A stretch of 64,000 nucleotides of DNA from Knoxdaviesia capensis. Its lineage: Eukaryota > Ascomycota > Sordariomycetes > Microascales > Gondwanamycetaceae. Position numbers and translations under genes: made by a program. This document shows, one piece after another, positions 12,150 to 23,340 of the stretch. The notes beneath the pieces were generated by a model. It searched no databases. It was not told the origin of the DNA and was given only the letters and a program-made list of their open reading frames with translations. How positions within the stretch are numbered: position 1 is the stretch's first letter; each line of letters starts with the position of its first letter. The stretch lies in assembly GCA_001510575.1 (NCBI GenBank), contig LNGK01000006.1, forward strand, positions 1,483,565-1,547,564, in the 5' to 3' direction.

Positions 12150-14616
12150 CTAAGCTGTCTTCTGGAACGGAATAAAATCCGGAGATCCCGGCAGATACTT
12201 CCGAAGTGGCTCAGGAACCCGGATACCCTCAGGAGTCTGATAGTTCTCAATGATGCAAGAGAGTGTACGAGTAGTTGCAGTCAGAGTCGAGTTGAGACAG
12301 TGAACATACTTTATCCGTGCTAAAAAAAATAAAAAAAATTCATCAGTATATAATATGACAGACAGAATTCAGTTATAATTGAAGCATAGTTGGTGACTTA
12401 CTTCCGGTCTGGGTTTTAGCTATTAGGTGAAATTAGATGTCAGTACAGGTCTATCACCAACCAAGTGCTCATAGATATACGAACCTCCATATTGGATATC
12501 TAATTCCCGGGACTGGTAGTCGGTGCAGTTTGAGCAGGAGACAAGCTCCCGGTAATCACCTTGATGCCTGTGTTTATGATTAGTTGATAGAGCTCAGAAT
12601 ATAGATAACATGCTAATAGATCTTACGGAAACCAGGCCTCAAGATCAAGTTTCTTCGAAGCTATATAATATTTCAAAATACAAGGTTAGTTCAGAGGCTC
12701 ATCGGAATCACAGAAATGATATTAAATACTAACCAGCATTATTCAGCTCAGCAGAGACAATGGCAACAACACGGTAGGCCAGGCCCAGAGATTCGTAGAA
12801 TTCCTTAGAGTTAGCAATCATGTCATTGAAAGCTGTTATTTGATCATGATTAGTTAGGGTCCAAGTCTTATGTGTTTAGAGTTATTAAATAGGATACAAA
12901 CCTTCCCAGCTCTTCTCCGGCTCAGTAAGGAGAAATTGTTCAATCTAGAAGACCAGTATATCATGTTAGTACTAAGATCTTACACTATATATTAACCATA
13001 AGCAGATATTACCTTTTCAAACTGGTGGACTACATGTTGTTAAGATAATGTTAGTACCTAAGGCTATATAGCAAAAATGAGACAAGTGGTAGGTTACCTC
13101 TGAAAATTCCCCAGGCATCTTTTCCATTGCCTGCCTCACGGCGATAGCATGTGCTATATCCAGCATACCTATAGTGGGGGGTTTTTTTTTTGGAAGTTAG
13201 TAAAAGAAGTGAACAAATCAACATATTATGCACTCACTTCAATGGAAGGGAAGCCGTGGCAATCCATTCACCAGCATGGTATGCAGAAATAGGCTGTTCA
13301 GAGGTTGCAATGACTAACCACACCATATATGTTAGTTTAGAACTATGAGCGAGGAATAGGGTTTATTCAGGTCTCACGGTATTTATCATTTTGAGCATCT
13401 CCATCGGACACTCTGTAGAGCTCATCATCAAACTGAGAGAGTTGGGACCTGTGAAAAGTTAGTGATAAGTCCGAGATAGCATGGCATGAAAAGATGAACA
13501 TACGTCTTCGCCATGTAATCCTTGACCATCAGGGTAGGAGTCTGAGAAGAAACGGTATAGTTAGTAGCTGCTAGCCCTCCCATCAAGTGCGAGCTCATGG
13601 TACCTGAAGTGTGGTATAGCCCTTGCCATTGAGAAACTCGAGGCCGTAGTTGATTAGAGCTTGGTCTGTGATAGATGTTAGCTACCAAACTCAAGTAACA
13701 GTGCCTGGATTTTTTTCCAGCTCAGATTTAAACATACTCAAAAACACGCCCCAGTTTCGGAGAAAGTATCCGCGGTGGCCCATGACCTTTACTCCTCGCT
13801 CAGGGTCATATCCATCCAGGCGTGCAAGAACTTCGTGGTGAGAAAGAACATCTTTCTTTTCGACAACAAATCCTTCCGGGGCCCAGGTGTGGACAACTTG
13901 GTTGTTAATCTCGTCATTGGAGACTGGGACGGAGTCATGCACGATGTTTCCAATAGACTTGAGCTTAGCATTGAGGGTAGCCTGCTTCTCTGCGGCAGCA
14001 GCAGCAAGCTCCTTCTTGGTCTTCTCAAGTTCGATCTTGCGTTGAAGAAGTTCGGTAGCATCCTCCTTAGCCTTCTTCTTGAGACCGATCTCCTTCTGGA
14101 CTGCGTTTATTTGGCTTCCCATCTGGGTCGCAGCTGCATACCGAAGTCATGGTTAGCAACCATCTCCCATCTGTATAGTATATTTCGATACCTGCTAAGA
14201 GCCCGAGGCGAATGGGTCCGAAGTCGATTCTAGAGATTTGACATACAGTAAAGGGCTTGAGAGATGTCAGCAGTGATTCAGGAACGAGTAAAAGCACAAC
14301 TTGGAGAAGCCTTCCTGGCAGAACGAGCTTACTCTTCCGGTGATCATTCCAGAGCTCAATAACTTCATCAACAATCTCAACGTTGGCATAGCTAAAGACG
14401 TAAAACCTGTGAGTGACTGGAAATCGCTGTCAACGGCCATCCATCGGAAGAGGACAGCTTACCGGCGTCTCTGGGACTCGCGAATTTTTTCGGGGTCACC
14501 GCCTCTAGACATTATAAAGAATTAATTGTTAGATTGGGCATCCTCACACTGAAAAAATAGCGTATTAGAAGAAACACTACTTGCCTCTCAATGATGAAGT
14601 CTTGAATTTCCAACAT
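12150..14616 (-). CDS. Seryl-tRNA synthetase, cytosolic (class II)
   Basis: Sixteen exons (minus): 14616-14585, 14504-14463, 14406-14333, 14133-13738, 13665-13604, 13541-13504, 13448-13378, 13313-13238, 13168-13098, 13029-13013, 12944-12902, 12832-12734, 12660-12627, 12567-12485, 12419-12402, 12319-12150. Phase holds throughout, giving about 441 residues. The N-terminal coiled-coil arm (MGSQINAVQKEIGLKKK) is followed by HRGYFLRNWG, ATSEQPISAYH, motif 2 with YRREAG, and motif 3 with ATTRTL and VPEPLR. It charges tRNA-Ser (and tRNA-Sec where present) with serine. I chose the ATG at 14616 because it restores MLEIQDFIIERGG, the usual N-terminus, across a GC-AG intron (donor GCAAGT). The exon 3-4 join leaves the arm about 3 residues shorter than I expect, so a tiny exon may be missed there. 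Fifteen introns is high for a Eurotiomycete gene. Confidence 0.92.
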
Positions 14617-14834
14617 CTTGGCGCGTGAGATTGTGTTTCTCGGTAAGAAAAGAATTGGGATTTTGAAGAACAGAAGCAGACTGCGGATGTTCACAGAGAA
14701 GAAAATTAGGTGACTAGAATCGTAGATCTTGAGGATAGAATGAGTTAAGTGAGTCAACCGTGTTCTTTTTTTAGAGCCCTTCCAATAGCCTTCAATAGAG
14801 GGGCAACCTGAATAGCTATTATAGAGGGGGAGTA
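14617..14834 (-). promoter_or_regulatory. SerRS upstream region, cut short by a retrotransposon
   Basis: Only about 220 bp separate the SerRS start from the copia element. The sequence keeps normal CA/TG dinucleotides, so the mutation that destroyed the element has not spilled into it. The SerRS promoter probably lies here. Confidence 0.5.
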
Positions 14835-14839
14835 AATAC
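14835..14839. repeat. Target-site duplication AATAC (left copy)
   Basis: AATAC directly precedes the 5' LTR and is repeated at 20648-20652 directly after the 3' LTR, as expected for integrase-mediated insertion with a 5-bp stagger. Confidence 0.9.
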
Positions 14840-14985
14840 TGTAGCCGACCTCATCACGTGAGGACGGCACGTGGCGATAATGACCAGCTATATCCACATC
14901 TCGCCCGCCGGATACGGCATAGACTAAAAACTTTATCCTTACATATTATTATATTATATATATATTACTAATATACCTATTAATA
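14840..14985 (+). repeat. 5' LTR of the copia element
   Basis: 146 bp, starting TGTAGCC. It holds two CACGTG hexamers about 16 bp apart. The outer part keeps CA/TG dinucleotides, while the last 25 or so bases (inner end) are converted to TA, ending ATTAATA where the 3' LTR has ATTGACA. Confidence 0.92.
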
Positions 14986-14996
14986 GGTTATAAGCC
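14986..14996 (+). other. Primer-binding site (initiator tRNA-Met anticodon-arm type)
   Basis: GGTTATAAGCC directly follows the LTR. One G-to-A change turns it into GGTTATGAGCC, complementary to the GGCTCATAACC anticodon arm of initiator tRNA-Met. This is the half-tRNA priming used by copia elements. The unmutated form survives in the element at 32.5-38.2 kb. Confidence 0.75.
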
Positions 14997-17900
14997 TAGT
15001 TAGTCTAGGACTAACGCGCGGGAAAAGAAGCGTAAACCGCTAAATATAAGTTTATAAAATATAAAAGGAAAAAGCGTAGACCGCTACCGGAGAGACTAAT
15101 AATACGTATACCGTATAAATATAAAAATAAAAAAGAAAAATACGTATACCGCATAAATATAAGGTATAAATATATACTAAAATAAGCCGATTAGATAACG
15201 GCCGCGGCCTATATAGACTATAATATATATCCTTAAATTAAGAAAGCTAAAAATTTTTACTTAAAAAAGCTAGAAATTTTTATATTTTTAAAGAAAATAT
15301 TAGATAATACTAGGAATTATAATAATACTATATAAAGGTAACGATTTAAAATAATAAATTTACACGTATAATTAAGATCCTATAAATAGGAAAGTTACGA
15401 GAATAAAACCTAATATTACTAAGAATTCTCACGAAGCCCTAATATAAAATACTACTAAAACCTTAAATATAAAAGGAGAGAAGCCCTAAGAGGTAAGAGC
15501 GAAAATTTTACTATAAAATTTATTAGAAGGAATAGAGAAGCCTAGATAAGTAAAAATTTTCTTATAAAATAAATTTTATAGATAGGATAATACCCTAGAA
15601 AACTTTCTCCTCTATAAACTCTTCCTGAACTCTAAGCTATAATAGCTAGATATTAATACGATCTAAGACTAAGATACCGGGGACTATAGAGCCTAATTTA
15701 GTTACCGTACTAAAAGCTATATCGAGGAAATATAAGTAAAAGGATATTATAGTTTTAGATATTATAGTCGAACCTACGCTCGCTACTATAATTACTACTT
15801 AAATAGAACGGGATCTATTAATCGAGATAGCTAGAACTATCGAATAGATAGCTAAAGAAGTTAATAATAACGATTCCGTCAGGTTAAAAAGACCCTATCT
15901 AGATAATAATAACGCTTACGCTTCGGATAGACCTATAAGATAAGACTAAGATAAAACTAATACGAGGAAGACGAAGATACCTAATACTAAGAAGGAATCC
16001 GTATATAGTAGACGTTCTTATCGCTACCCTAGGCGCCGAGACTAATAGGACCCCTATTAGGGATACTAAGACTCCTCGGAAGATAGTAAGCGTCGGCTAA
16101 CATATTAGAACTAGTTTAATAACGAGGATAAGATTAAGGCTAACTAGAAGGCCGCTTTCCTAGCTAAGTAGGGTAAACTAGAGACGTTATCTAAAGAAGA
16201 ATAACTCTCCCGCCTAATAGAATATCCTTAGGATTTATTAAGTAAAAATTAGGCGTTACGTTCTAAAAGTAGCTAGATTACCTAGTATATAGCCGTTAAA
16301 GCTATATTTACTTATAATAGTTATAACTTAGAAAAGATTAAGGAGTTATTAGATTACGTATAGCTAGTCTTTAATAGAAAGCTACGTATAATACTAAAGG
16401 ATAATACGTTAGTAATTATAAGTACGTATAAAGAAGCGTAGTAAATCTACGAAGTACTTCGTAATACGTATTAAGGTAATACTACGACGGCCTACCTTAA
16501 TAAAATAGGAGAATTTATTCGTCTATATTTTAATAACTACGACTCTTACGCTAAGTTTCTTAGTAAGTTCTATATAGTATATAGCGAAACCGGATTAAGA
16601 ACTAATATAGATACGCTTATAATCTTTTAGAAGCTTATAACTATAGTTACTATTAAGGCCTATTCGTTAGGTATATACTTCTAGAGTAAACTTCGCGAGA
16701 AGAAAGAATACCTAGGTATATAGTAATAAATATTAAAAGAACTTATAGAGGAATTCCGCGACGAATTAATAAGAGAACGCTACCGTAATAACTATAACGG
16801 AAATAATACTAATAACTACCCCTATAAGAAACCGAGGGTTGATAATAAGGATAAGCTATAGAAAGGAGACTAACGGGGGGATTAGAGAAGTGAAAAAGAT
16901 AGCTCTAATAAACTAAAGGAGACTAGAAAGTACCTTAACTACGGCCTAATTAGGTATCTAATTCGTAACTATAGACGGCCTAAGAAGGCCGTAAGAAACG
17001 TAAACGTTACTATAAGCGAAGAGGATACGAAGGACGATATTATATTAGCTAACGTAGCTAAGTAGGGGGAAGATCCTATCGAGGATTAGAATAACGAGAT
17101 AGGCCCGCTAGCCTAACTACTAAACGTTACTTACCTAAGTAATAGTTTAAGTAAGTAACTTACTAATACGGGCGCCGATATAAACGTAGTTAATAATAAG
17201 AAGTAATTACTTAAAGATACGATTAGATCGAATCTAAGACGTATTAGAATAGTAAACGGAGTAATAATACTACTTCTTACGGGAATAGCCCGTTTATAGA
17301 TAAAAATTAGTTAGGATAAGGAAATAGTTATCGATATTAAAGATACGATTTTAATACTAGAGAGCCCTATTTATATCTTTAGCTTAAAGCTCTTCTACCG
17401 CTAAGGTAGCTAGCTAGCTAGCGAGAACTTAATAGATACCTCGGGGAAGACTATCGCTACTATTAATATAGATAACGATAACTTTTTCCTAATCGACCTA
17501 GCTAAGAACTAAGCCTAATTAGAGAGTAAAGCCTATTTACTTAATATTACGAACGCTCTATAGTACTACCGACTAGGGTATATTTTATTAGAAAAGTTAA
17601 TAAAAAGCCTTAAAGTAAGTAATATAAAAATATCTAGCTAGCTACTAAAGTAGACCGATAACATCGTATACTAGGCGTACGCTCTAGTAAAGTCTACGAA
17701 TATTAAACTAAAACTAAGATAATTCCGGGATAAAGAATTAAGACGAGGAATTTATATCGATATAATAAAAGCTAAACTAGTCGGTATAAGAGGAATTAAA
17801 GCCCTAGCGGTTTTAATAGACGACGCTATAAGATATAGATAAGTTATCTAAATTAAAGAAATAGTTAAGGTAACCTATCTAATTTAGTAAGGTCTACTAA

Positions 17901-20295
17901 AGTAGAAGAATTAATAAGGTCGATAGCTATACCGGCTACGCCTAGATAACGGAATAGATATCGGTATAAAAGAGCTTATAGACCGCGCCGCTAACGAAGG
18001 AATCGAGGTTAAGGCCTTACCTCTAGGATAAAGCTAGTCTAATAGAGTAGTAGAGAGATTAAACCGAGTAATTTTTTTATTAGCTAGAGTAATAGCTATC
18101 TACGTAAGTCTACTAGCGACGCTTTAGCCGTAACTATATAAAATAGCCGCGTATATTACGAATAGACTATTAAATATTACTAATTAAGATAAGAAATCTC
18201 TAATCGAATTATAACGCGAAGGGTTTAAATAAGGCCGAGATAATAGACCGAGTCTAAACTATCTTTAGATTATCGGGAGTAAAGCCTTCTACTATATAGG
18301 AGGACCGGCTACTTCAGCTAAACTCTAACCTAGGTCGAAATACGGCCGGCTTATTAGATATAAAGGAGAGTATATCTATAAAATATAGGACCCTACTAAG
18401 AATAAAGTAATTAATATATTATATATTACTTTCTATAAGAATATAGCTAACTCTAACTATATTACTATTTAGTTAAAAGTAACTAAGTACTAAATAGACG
18501 TATATTTCCTATCTACTAATACTAACTTATACCTACTATACCTAGCCCCCCTAGATAAGGTACTATCTATACTAGAAGACGAGCTAGACGAATAGGAGAT
18601 AGTAGTTAGCTTATCGCCGGACGAGGCTACGAGACTAGCTACGAGTATACTAGCGTTATACGAAGAGCTAAAAACTACTAAGTAGGCGCTCCGGTCGATA
18701 GAAAGATACGAATAGTAGAAGGCTATAGGCGAAGAGATAAAAAGCCTACTAGATAGGGGTATTATCTAATTTAAGTCTATCGAGTTATCCTAAGAGACTA
18801 GACGGCTACTAATAATAAAATAAGTACTTTAAAGAAAGTACGACGCTAACGGAAATATCTAGAAGTATAAGGGTCGAATCGTAGCTAGAGGATTTAAATA
18901 AAAGCTAGGAATTAACTATAAGTATACCTTCGCTAGTACGACTATACTAGGCGCCTAGAGAGTTATACTAGCGCTAGCCTCTATATAAGGATATCGCTTA
19001 AGATAAGCTAATATTATCGTAATATACCTCTATAGCCTACTTATTAAATTAGTATATATCGAGTAATTTACTAGTATTAAAGAATTCTTCCGCGAGAACC
19101 CTAACCTAGCCGAAATATATAATTATAAAGAGGACGCTATTATCCTTATTAAGAAGTTATTATACGGTCTTAAATAGAGCGCCTATAACTAGTAGATAGA
19201 GCTCCGTAGACGACTTTAGAATATCGGATTTATACCGTTATAAGTTAACTAAGTAATCTTCCGCTATAGAGATAGAAATATTACGATTCTAACCTACGTT
19301 AACGACTTATAGATTATAGCGAAGGACGATAACGAACTAGATAGTTTTATAGAAGACCTAAAGGGTATCCTCGAAGCTAAAGATCTAAGGAGTCTAGGAT
19401 AATTCTTAAGTATAGCTATTAGAATTTCCTTAGATAATATATATATTTTATAGTTAGTATACGTAAAAGACCTACTCGAGAGAATATAGCTAGAGGATAT
19501 ATACGGTATTAATATATTTAGAGAAGTAAAATCGAGAATAAGATAAGTAACGACGTTAGAGACGAATATAATAGTCTTAGCGCTAATAAAGGTACGTAAG
19601 TATAGATAAATTATAGGCGGAGTAAATTAGCTAGCGATATAGACCCGACTAGATATCGTTTTCGCTACCGGTATATTAGTAAGAAGAATATAAGTACTAA
19701 TAACGGATAATATAGTTAAAGTAAAAAGAGTACTACGCTATATTAAATAGGAACGAAATATCGGAATTAAATACGATATAAGTAGAGACTAGGAATAACC
19801 TCTATAACTATTAGCGTACGGAGACGTAGATTTAGCTAGCGATAACGATATAGGCCGTTCGATTACTAGTTTCGTTATTTTCTTAAACGAACGACCTATC
19901 GTATAGTTATCTAAAAGGTAGGCTACGGTATTAAAATCTACCTAGGAAGCCGAATATATCATAGCTTCAGAAACCGCGTCTAAGGCTAAGTAGATTCGTA
20001 TAATATTACGTAAGATAGGAGAAAACGTTAGTCTAACTAATATCTACTACGATAACGTAGTAGCGAAGAAAGCCGTATATAACGAGAGTAATAGGGCGCG
20101 TCACCTAAGAATAGTATACTACTTTATTTAGTTAGAGGTTACCGAAGGTAACGTAAGAATATTAAAAATCGAAAGGAAGAACTAACGTACCGATATTCTT
20201 ACTAAAGCTCTCGTAAGACCCGAATTCACGAGAATAAGAGTAATACTTAACCTAACCGACGTATCGTCAGTTACGGGGAAGGACGGAAGCGAAGA

Positions 20296-20372
20296 TAACT
20301 AAAGACGCGAAGGAGGAAGAGGACGCGAAGGAGGAAAGAGGACGCGAAGGAGGAAGAGGACGGAAGAAGGTG
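20296..20372 (+). repeat. Tandem 18-bp repeat near the 3' end of the copia element
   Basis: Three to four copies of a purine-rich unit built on GACGCGAAGGAGGAAGAG lie upstream of the polypurine tract. It lies after the RNase H region, so it is either the tail of pol or 3' non-coding sequence. Confidence 0.75.
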
Positions 20373-20501
20373 TAGAAGCTCGGAAAGTATCGAAGAGTAT
20401 AAGGATACTAAGGCACGGAGGATAGATCACATAGTATATAAGTCGACTAGAGGATATAGAGGAGAATTTAATAAGACATAGAAGCGCTATTCACGGGGAA
20501 G

Positions 20502-20647
20502 TATAGCCGACCTCATCACGTGAGGACGGCACGTGGCGATGATAACTAGCTATATCCACATCTCGCCCGCCGGATACGGCATAGACTAAAAACTTCATCC
20601 TTATATATTATTATATTATACATGCATCACCAATATACCTATTGACA
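20502..20647 (+). repeat. 3' LTR of the copia element
   Basis: 146 bp. It starts TATAGCC (TG changed to TA) and ends ATTGACA with intact CA. Here the inner end is mutated and the outer end spared, the mirror image of the 5' LTR. Target duplication AATAC follows. Confidence 0.92.
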
Positions 20648-20652
20648 AATAC

Positions 20653-21224
20653 TAAAAAACACTTTAGAGTTCCACTTTTTTCATGTTATCGGGGTCTATC
20701 TATTAGCTAATATCGCCCTAGGGATTTCTTTTCCCTTGAGACGAGGATTAGCATAGGATAGCAATCCTCGCCACCAAACCCTATCCACGTTCGGGTCTTT
20801 AGCATAGACAGAATTTGCATCAGGATGCATTGAGACCTTTGTTTCTATAAATATGTGATAACAGAATCTATCTTGAAGCTCAAAAGAAGAGAACAACTAG
20901 AAATCAAGTCCGGGTATGAAGGCCTTTTTCCTAAAGCGAGCAGTTGATAACAGGGCATTATACTAGATGCATATGTGTACACTCAGTCAATGCTTAAGCT
21001 CAGTCCTTGTCTTCCGGGTAGTCTTGGTTCCTCACAATATTGAGAAGACAGAGAGAAGGAGCGGAGCACATCATGCTGTTCCAGACGGAGAAAAAGAGAC
21101 CTAGAAGAAAGTGTATTTTACGAACGAAATAACCTAGTTGATACCGGGACCTCCCACCATCAGTGGAACAACGCCATCTTTAATTTATGAAGACCAATCC
21201 GTCAAAAGCAGAAAATATGAAGGT
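20653..21224. other. Intergenic region downstream of rps1
   Basis: This is 3' flank of the ribosomal protein gene between its stop codon and the retrotransposon. It contains only short unremarkable frames (one of 66 codons on the minus strand at 20696-20896 with no recognisable family). I see no gene. Confidence 0.55.
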
Positions 21225-22277
21225 TTAAACCTGCTCAAGAACACGTTCCTTGAATTCCCGCTCCACCTTCTGGCCCTGCTCATCCGTGGATGACTCTCCG
21301 TGAAGGGCCATCAACCCTCCGAGGTCGAACTTCGGCTGCTTGAGAAGCTTCACTTTCCGGATGTGAATCTAAGACATAGAAATGAGGCGTTAGCCCTGAA
21401 CCCTCCGAGGTGCCTGCAGATTTCAAGCGTGGGAATGCTGCTCTCATTTTTGCTTACATTTTGAAGAGGGTAGATTCCCTGAGTAGCTTTCTCAATCTCC
21501 CGGCCAATGACCTCGGGAATGAGCTTGGTGGTCAGCTGAGTGAGGGTGCAGCTTGACGCCTCACGCTGGATGATCTCAGTCATCTTCCGGCGGATGGCGC
21601 GGATCTGAGAAGAAGCAGCATAGGTAGTCTTCTTGATCTGGTTCGGGCGGCGCTTGGTGAAAGCGATAGCGAACAGGCGGAGCAGGTAGTCGTCGGTGGT
21701 CTTGACAGTCACGTTCGCCTCGATAAGAGTCTGCCACTTGCGAACGAGGGATCGGAGTTTGTCGGAGGTGAAGTCGAGACCGTGGAAGTTGGTCAGGCAG
21801 TTCTTTCCTTGGACCTCGTCGACACGGAGGCGAACCTTGCGGAACGAGTGCTCCTCATCCTTCTGCAGATCGGCCAGCGAAACCTCGAGCACACGGCCCT
21901 TCAGGGCATCGCTCGCATTCTTCAGACCAGTGGTGCGGTTCACCAGAGTCTTTCCGACACTAGAGTTGGGGACTTGGTAAGTTTGTGTCAAAGGATTCGT
22001 GCCAGAAATTCGGTGTTGACATACTCTCGGACGACGAACGGGCTCGGGGCCTGTAAAGATGATATGTTAATAAGCTGCACCACAACTTGTTCCTCCCAAC
22101 TGTGATATATTCATACCTTGATGGAATACCAATCCTTGCGGGAGAAAGGGTCAACGGTCTTCTTCTTGAGACCCTTCTTGCCCTTCGACAATCTCTTGTT
22201 CCTGCACAGTTTTGAAGGTTAGAATGTAGATAATGGTTGCAGAGAATTATGTATATCCCGTACTTTCCAACGGCCAT
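21225..22277 (-). CDS. rps1: 40S ribosomal protein S1 (eS1, S3a family)
   Basis: Five exons (minus): 22277-22264, 22201-22117, 22050-22025, 21959-21458, 21368-21225, giving 256 residues, exactly the family's usual size. The start MAVGK NKRLSKGKKG, the internal GKTLVNRTTGLKNASD, and the long conserved block through KRRPNQIKKTTYAASSQIR leave no doubt. It is a structural protein of the small ribosomal subunit near the mRNA exit. The short first exon (14 nt) followed by an intron is the arrangement common to fungal ribosomal protein genes. The intron at 21960-22024 falls in the VRDVGKTL segment; reading through it would add unrelated residues and a stop, so the splice is required. Confidence 0.96.
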
Positions 22278-23340
22278 CTTGGCTTTGTATGAGCGCGCAG
22301 ATGGACAATAGTGAATGTGAGGTTTGGTGGTTTGGTTTGAGAACAGGAAAAAGTCAAGAACAGAAATTTGGGAACAGGAAATAATTTTGAGTAGTAGTTA
22401 GGGCAAGTTGTGCGTTGAGAAAAACTCGGGGTGGGGCAAATATGGACGATTTAATTGGCTGTGACCAAGACCCGAACGAAAGAATTATGTCAGCTCCAGA
22501 GCCACATAAGGAGTGGCAAATTATCTTATCGATAAGATTGTAGTTTTCGATACGCTGGCTGGCCAAGAGAAAGAAAAGAGGGAAACGCCCCGTTGACAGA
22601 ACATGCTCTGGACCATTCCAGGTCGCGGGCTTCCCGAATTCAGAATCCTCCATATAGCATTACGGCCCCCGTCAAACAATGAGTCAACCCAAGGACGGAT
22701 TTTGTCGTCGCCCTTCTCTTTTTCCCGGATGCCTTCGGCAAAGGCCGCTCCACACGTGCAGTCTCCGCCGCGAGGAGACCAAGAGTGGTGAGCCGGCCGT
22801 AAAGAATCGTTCAAGTTCCAGAATTGCCTATCTTGTCTTCATTGTCGACTCTCTACCCTTCACTAGACTTCCTAGACCACAGCCAGAGTATCGTTGTCTC
22901 ATCATCTTTATTGTGATCACCTCCTTGCCTCTCGGTGTCTATCGACTATTTCAAGTCCGAGAGGTCTCCTTACCGTCGGCCGGAGGAGCAAACCCACCCC
23001 TAGTATTACCAGTTCCTTCTGGACTTCGTTTATTGTGGCATTTGTGTCACCAACCGAAAAAAAAACCCCCCTTTAAATTTCCACAACGTGGCATTTGTTA
23101 TTTCGGTTTGACCTCAGTGTCTGTATGTATGTATGCATGTATGTTTGCAAATGTGTATGCATGTACGTTGTAAAATAATCCCCCAATTATATTCTCCAGC
23201 AATCCCCCAGGTGGCATATAGAAGCGCAAAGATATGACGCCCAGCAAGTAATGGCCATTAGTGATCGATGCTATTCTTAGTTAGTACGTACTTAGTACCG
23301 ATCAACAATGCTACAAGTAAATGCCAGAATTAGATATAAC
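22278..23340. other. Intergenic region upstream of rps1 and downstream of urc1
   Basis: This contains the promoter of rps1 (reading left) and the 3' flank of urc1. Low-complexity pyrimidine-rich sequence and repeated ATGTATG units lie near 23120-23165. A 164-codon plus-strand open frame at 22679-23173 has no family features and odd composition; I do not accept it as a gene. Confidence 0.55.

Larger units (their letters stand above)
14840..20647 (+). mobile_element. Full-length Ty1/copia LTR retrotransposon, RIP-inactivated
   Basis: The element is 5808 bp, bounded by 146-bp LTRs (14840-14985 and 20502-20647) and AATAC duplications. A primer-binding site follows the 5' LTR, and a purine-rich tract (about 20495-20501) precedes the 3' LTR. 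Translated fragments follow copia order: gag-like sequence near 15.7-17.1 kb, integrase near 17.5-18.3 kb, reverse transcriptase with a YVND (from YVDD) box at about 19295-19306, and RNase H near 19.81-19.99 kb with an EAEYI motif. Every frame is full of TAA/TAG codons, and CA/TG dinucleotides are nearly absent, while CG is retained; this is the signature of CpA-directed RIP. It cannot encode protein now. Ty1/copia identity is firm from domain order and half-tRNA priming. Confidence 0.93.

Noticed and set aside
13990..14061. Alternative-frame reading of the SerRS arm as a separate protein
   Set aside because: The conserved frame is unambiguous, and the other frames are basic-rich shadows.
20696..20896. 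66-codon minus-strand frame between the copia element and rps1
   Set aside because: No family recognised, no splice partners, and it lies in the rps1 3' flank.
22679..23173. 164-codon plus-strand open frame upstream of rps1
   Set aside because: Low-complexity, Cys- and Tyr-rich end from ATGTATG repeats, no recognisable domain, and it lies in the rps1 promoter region.
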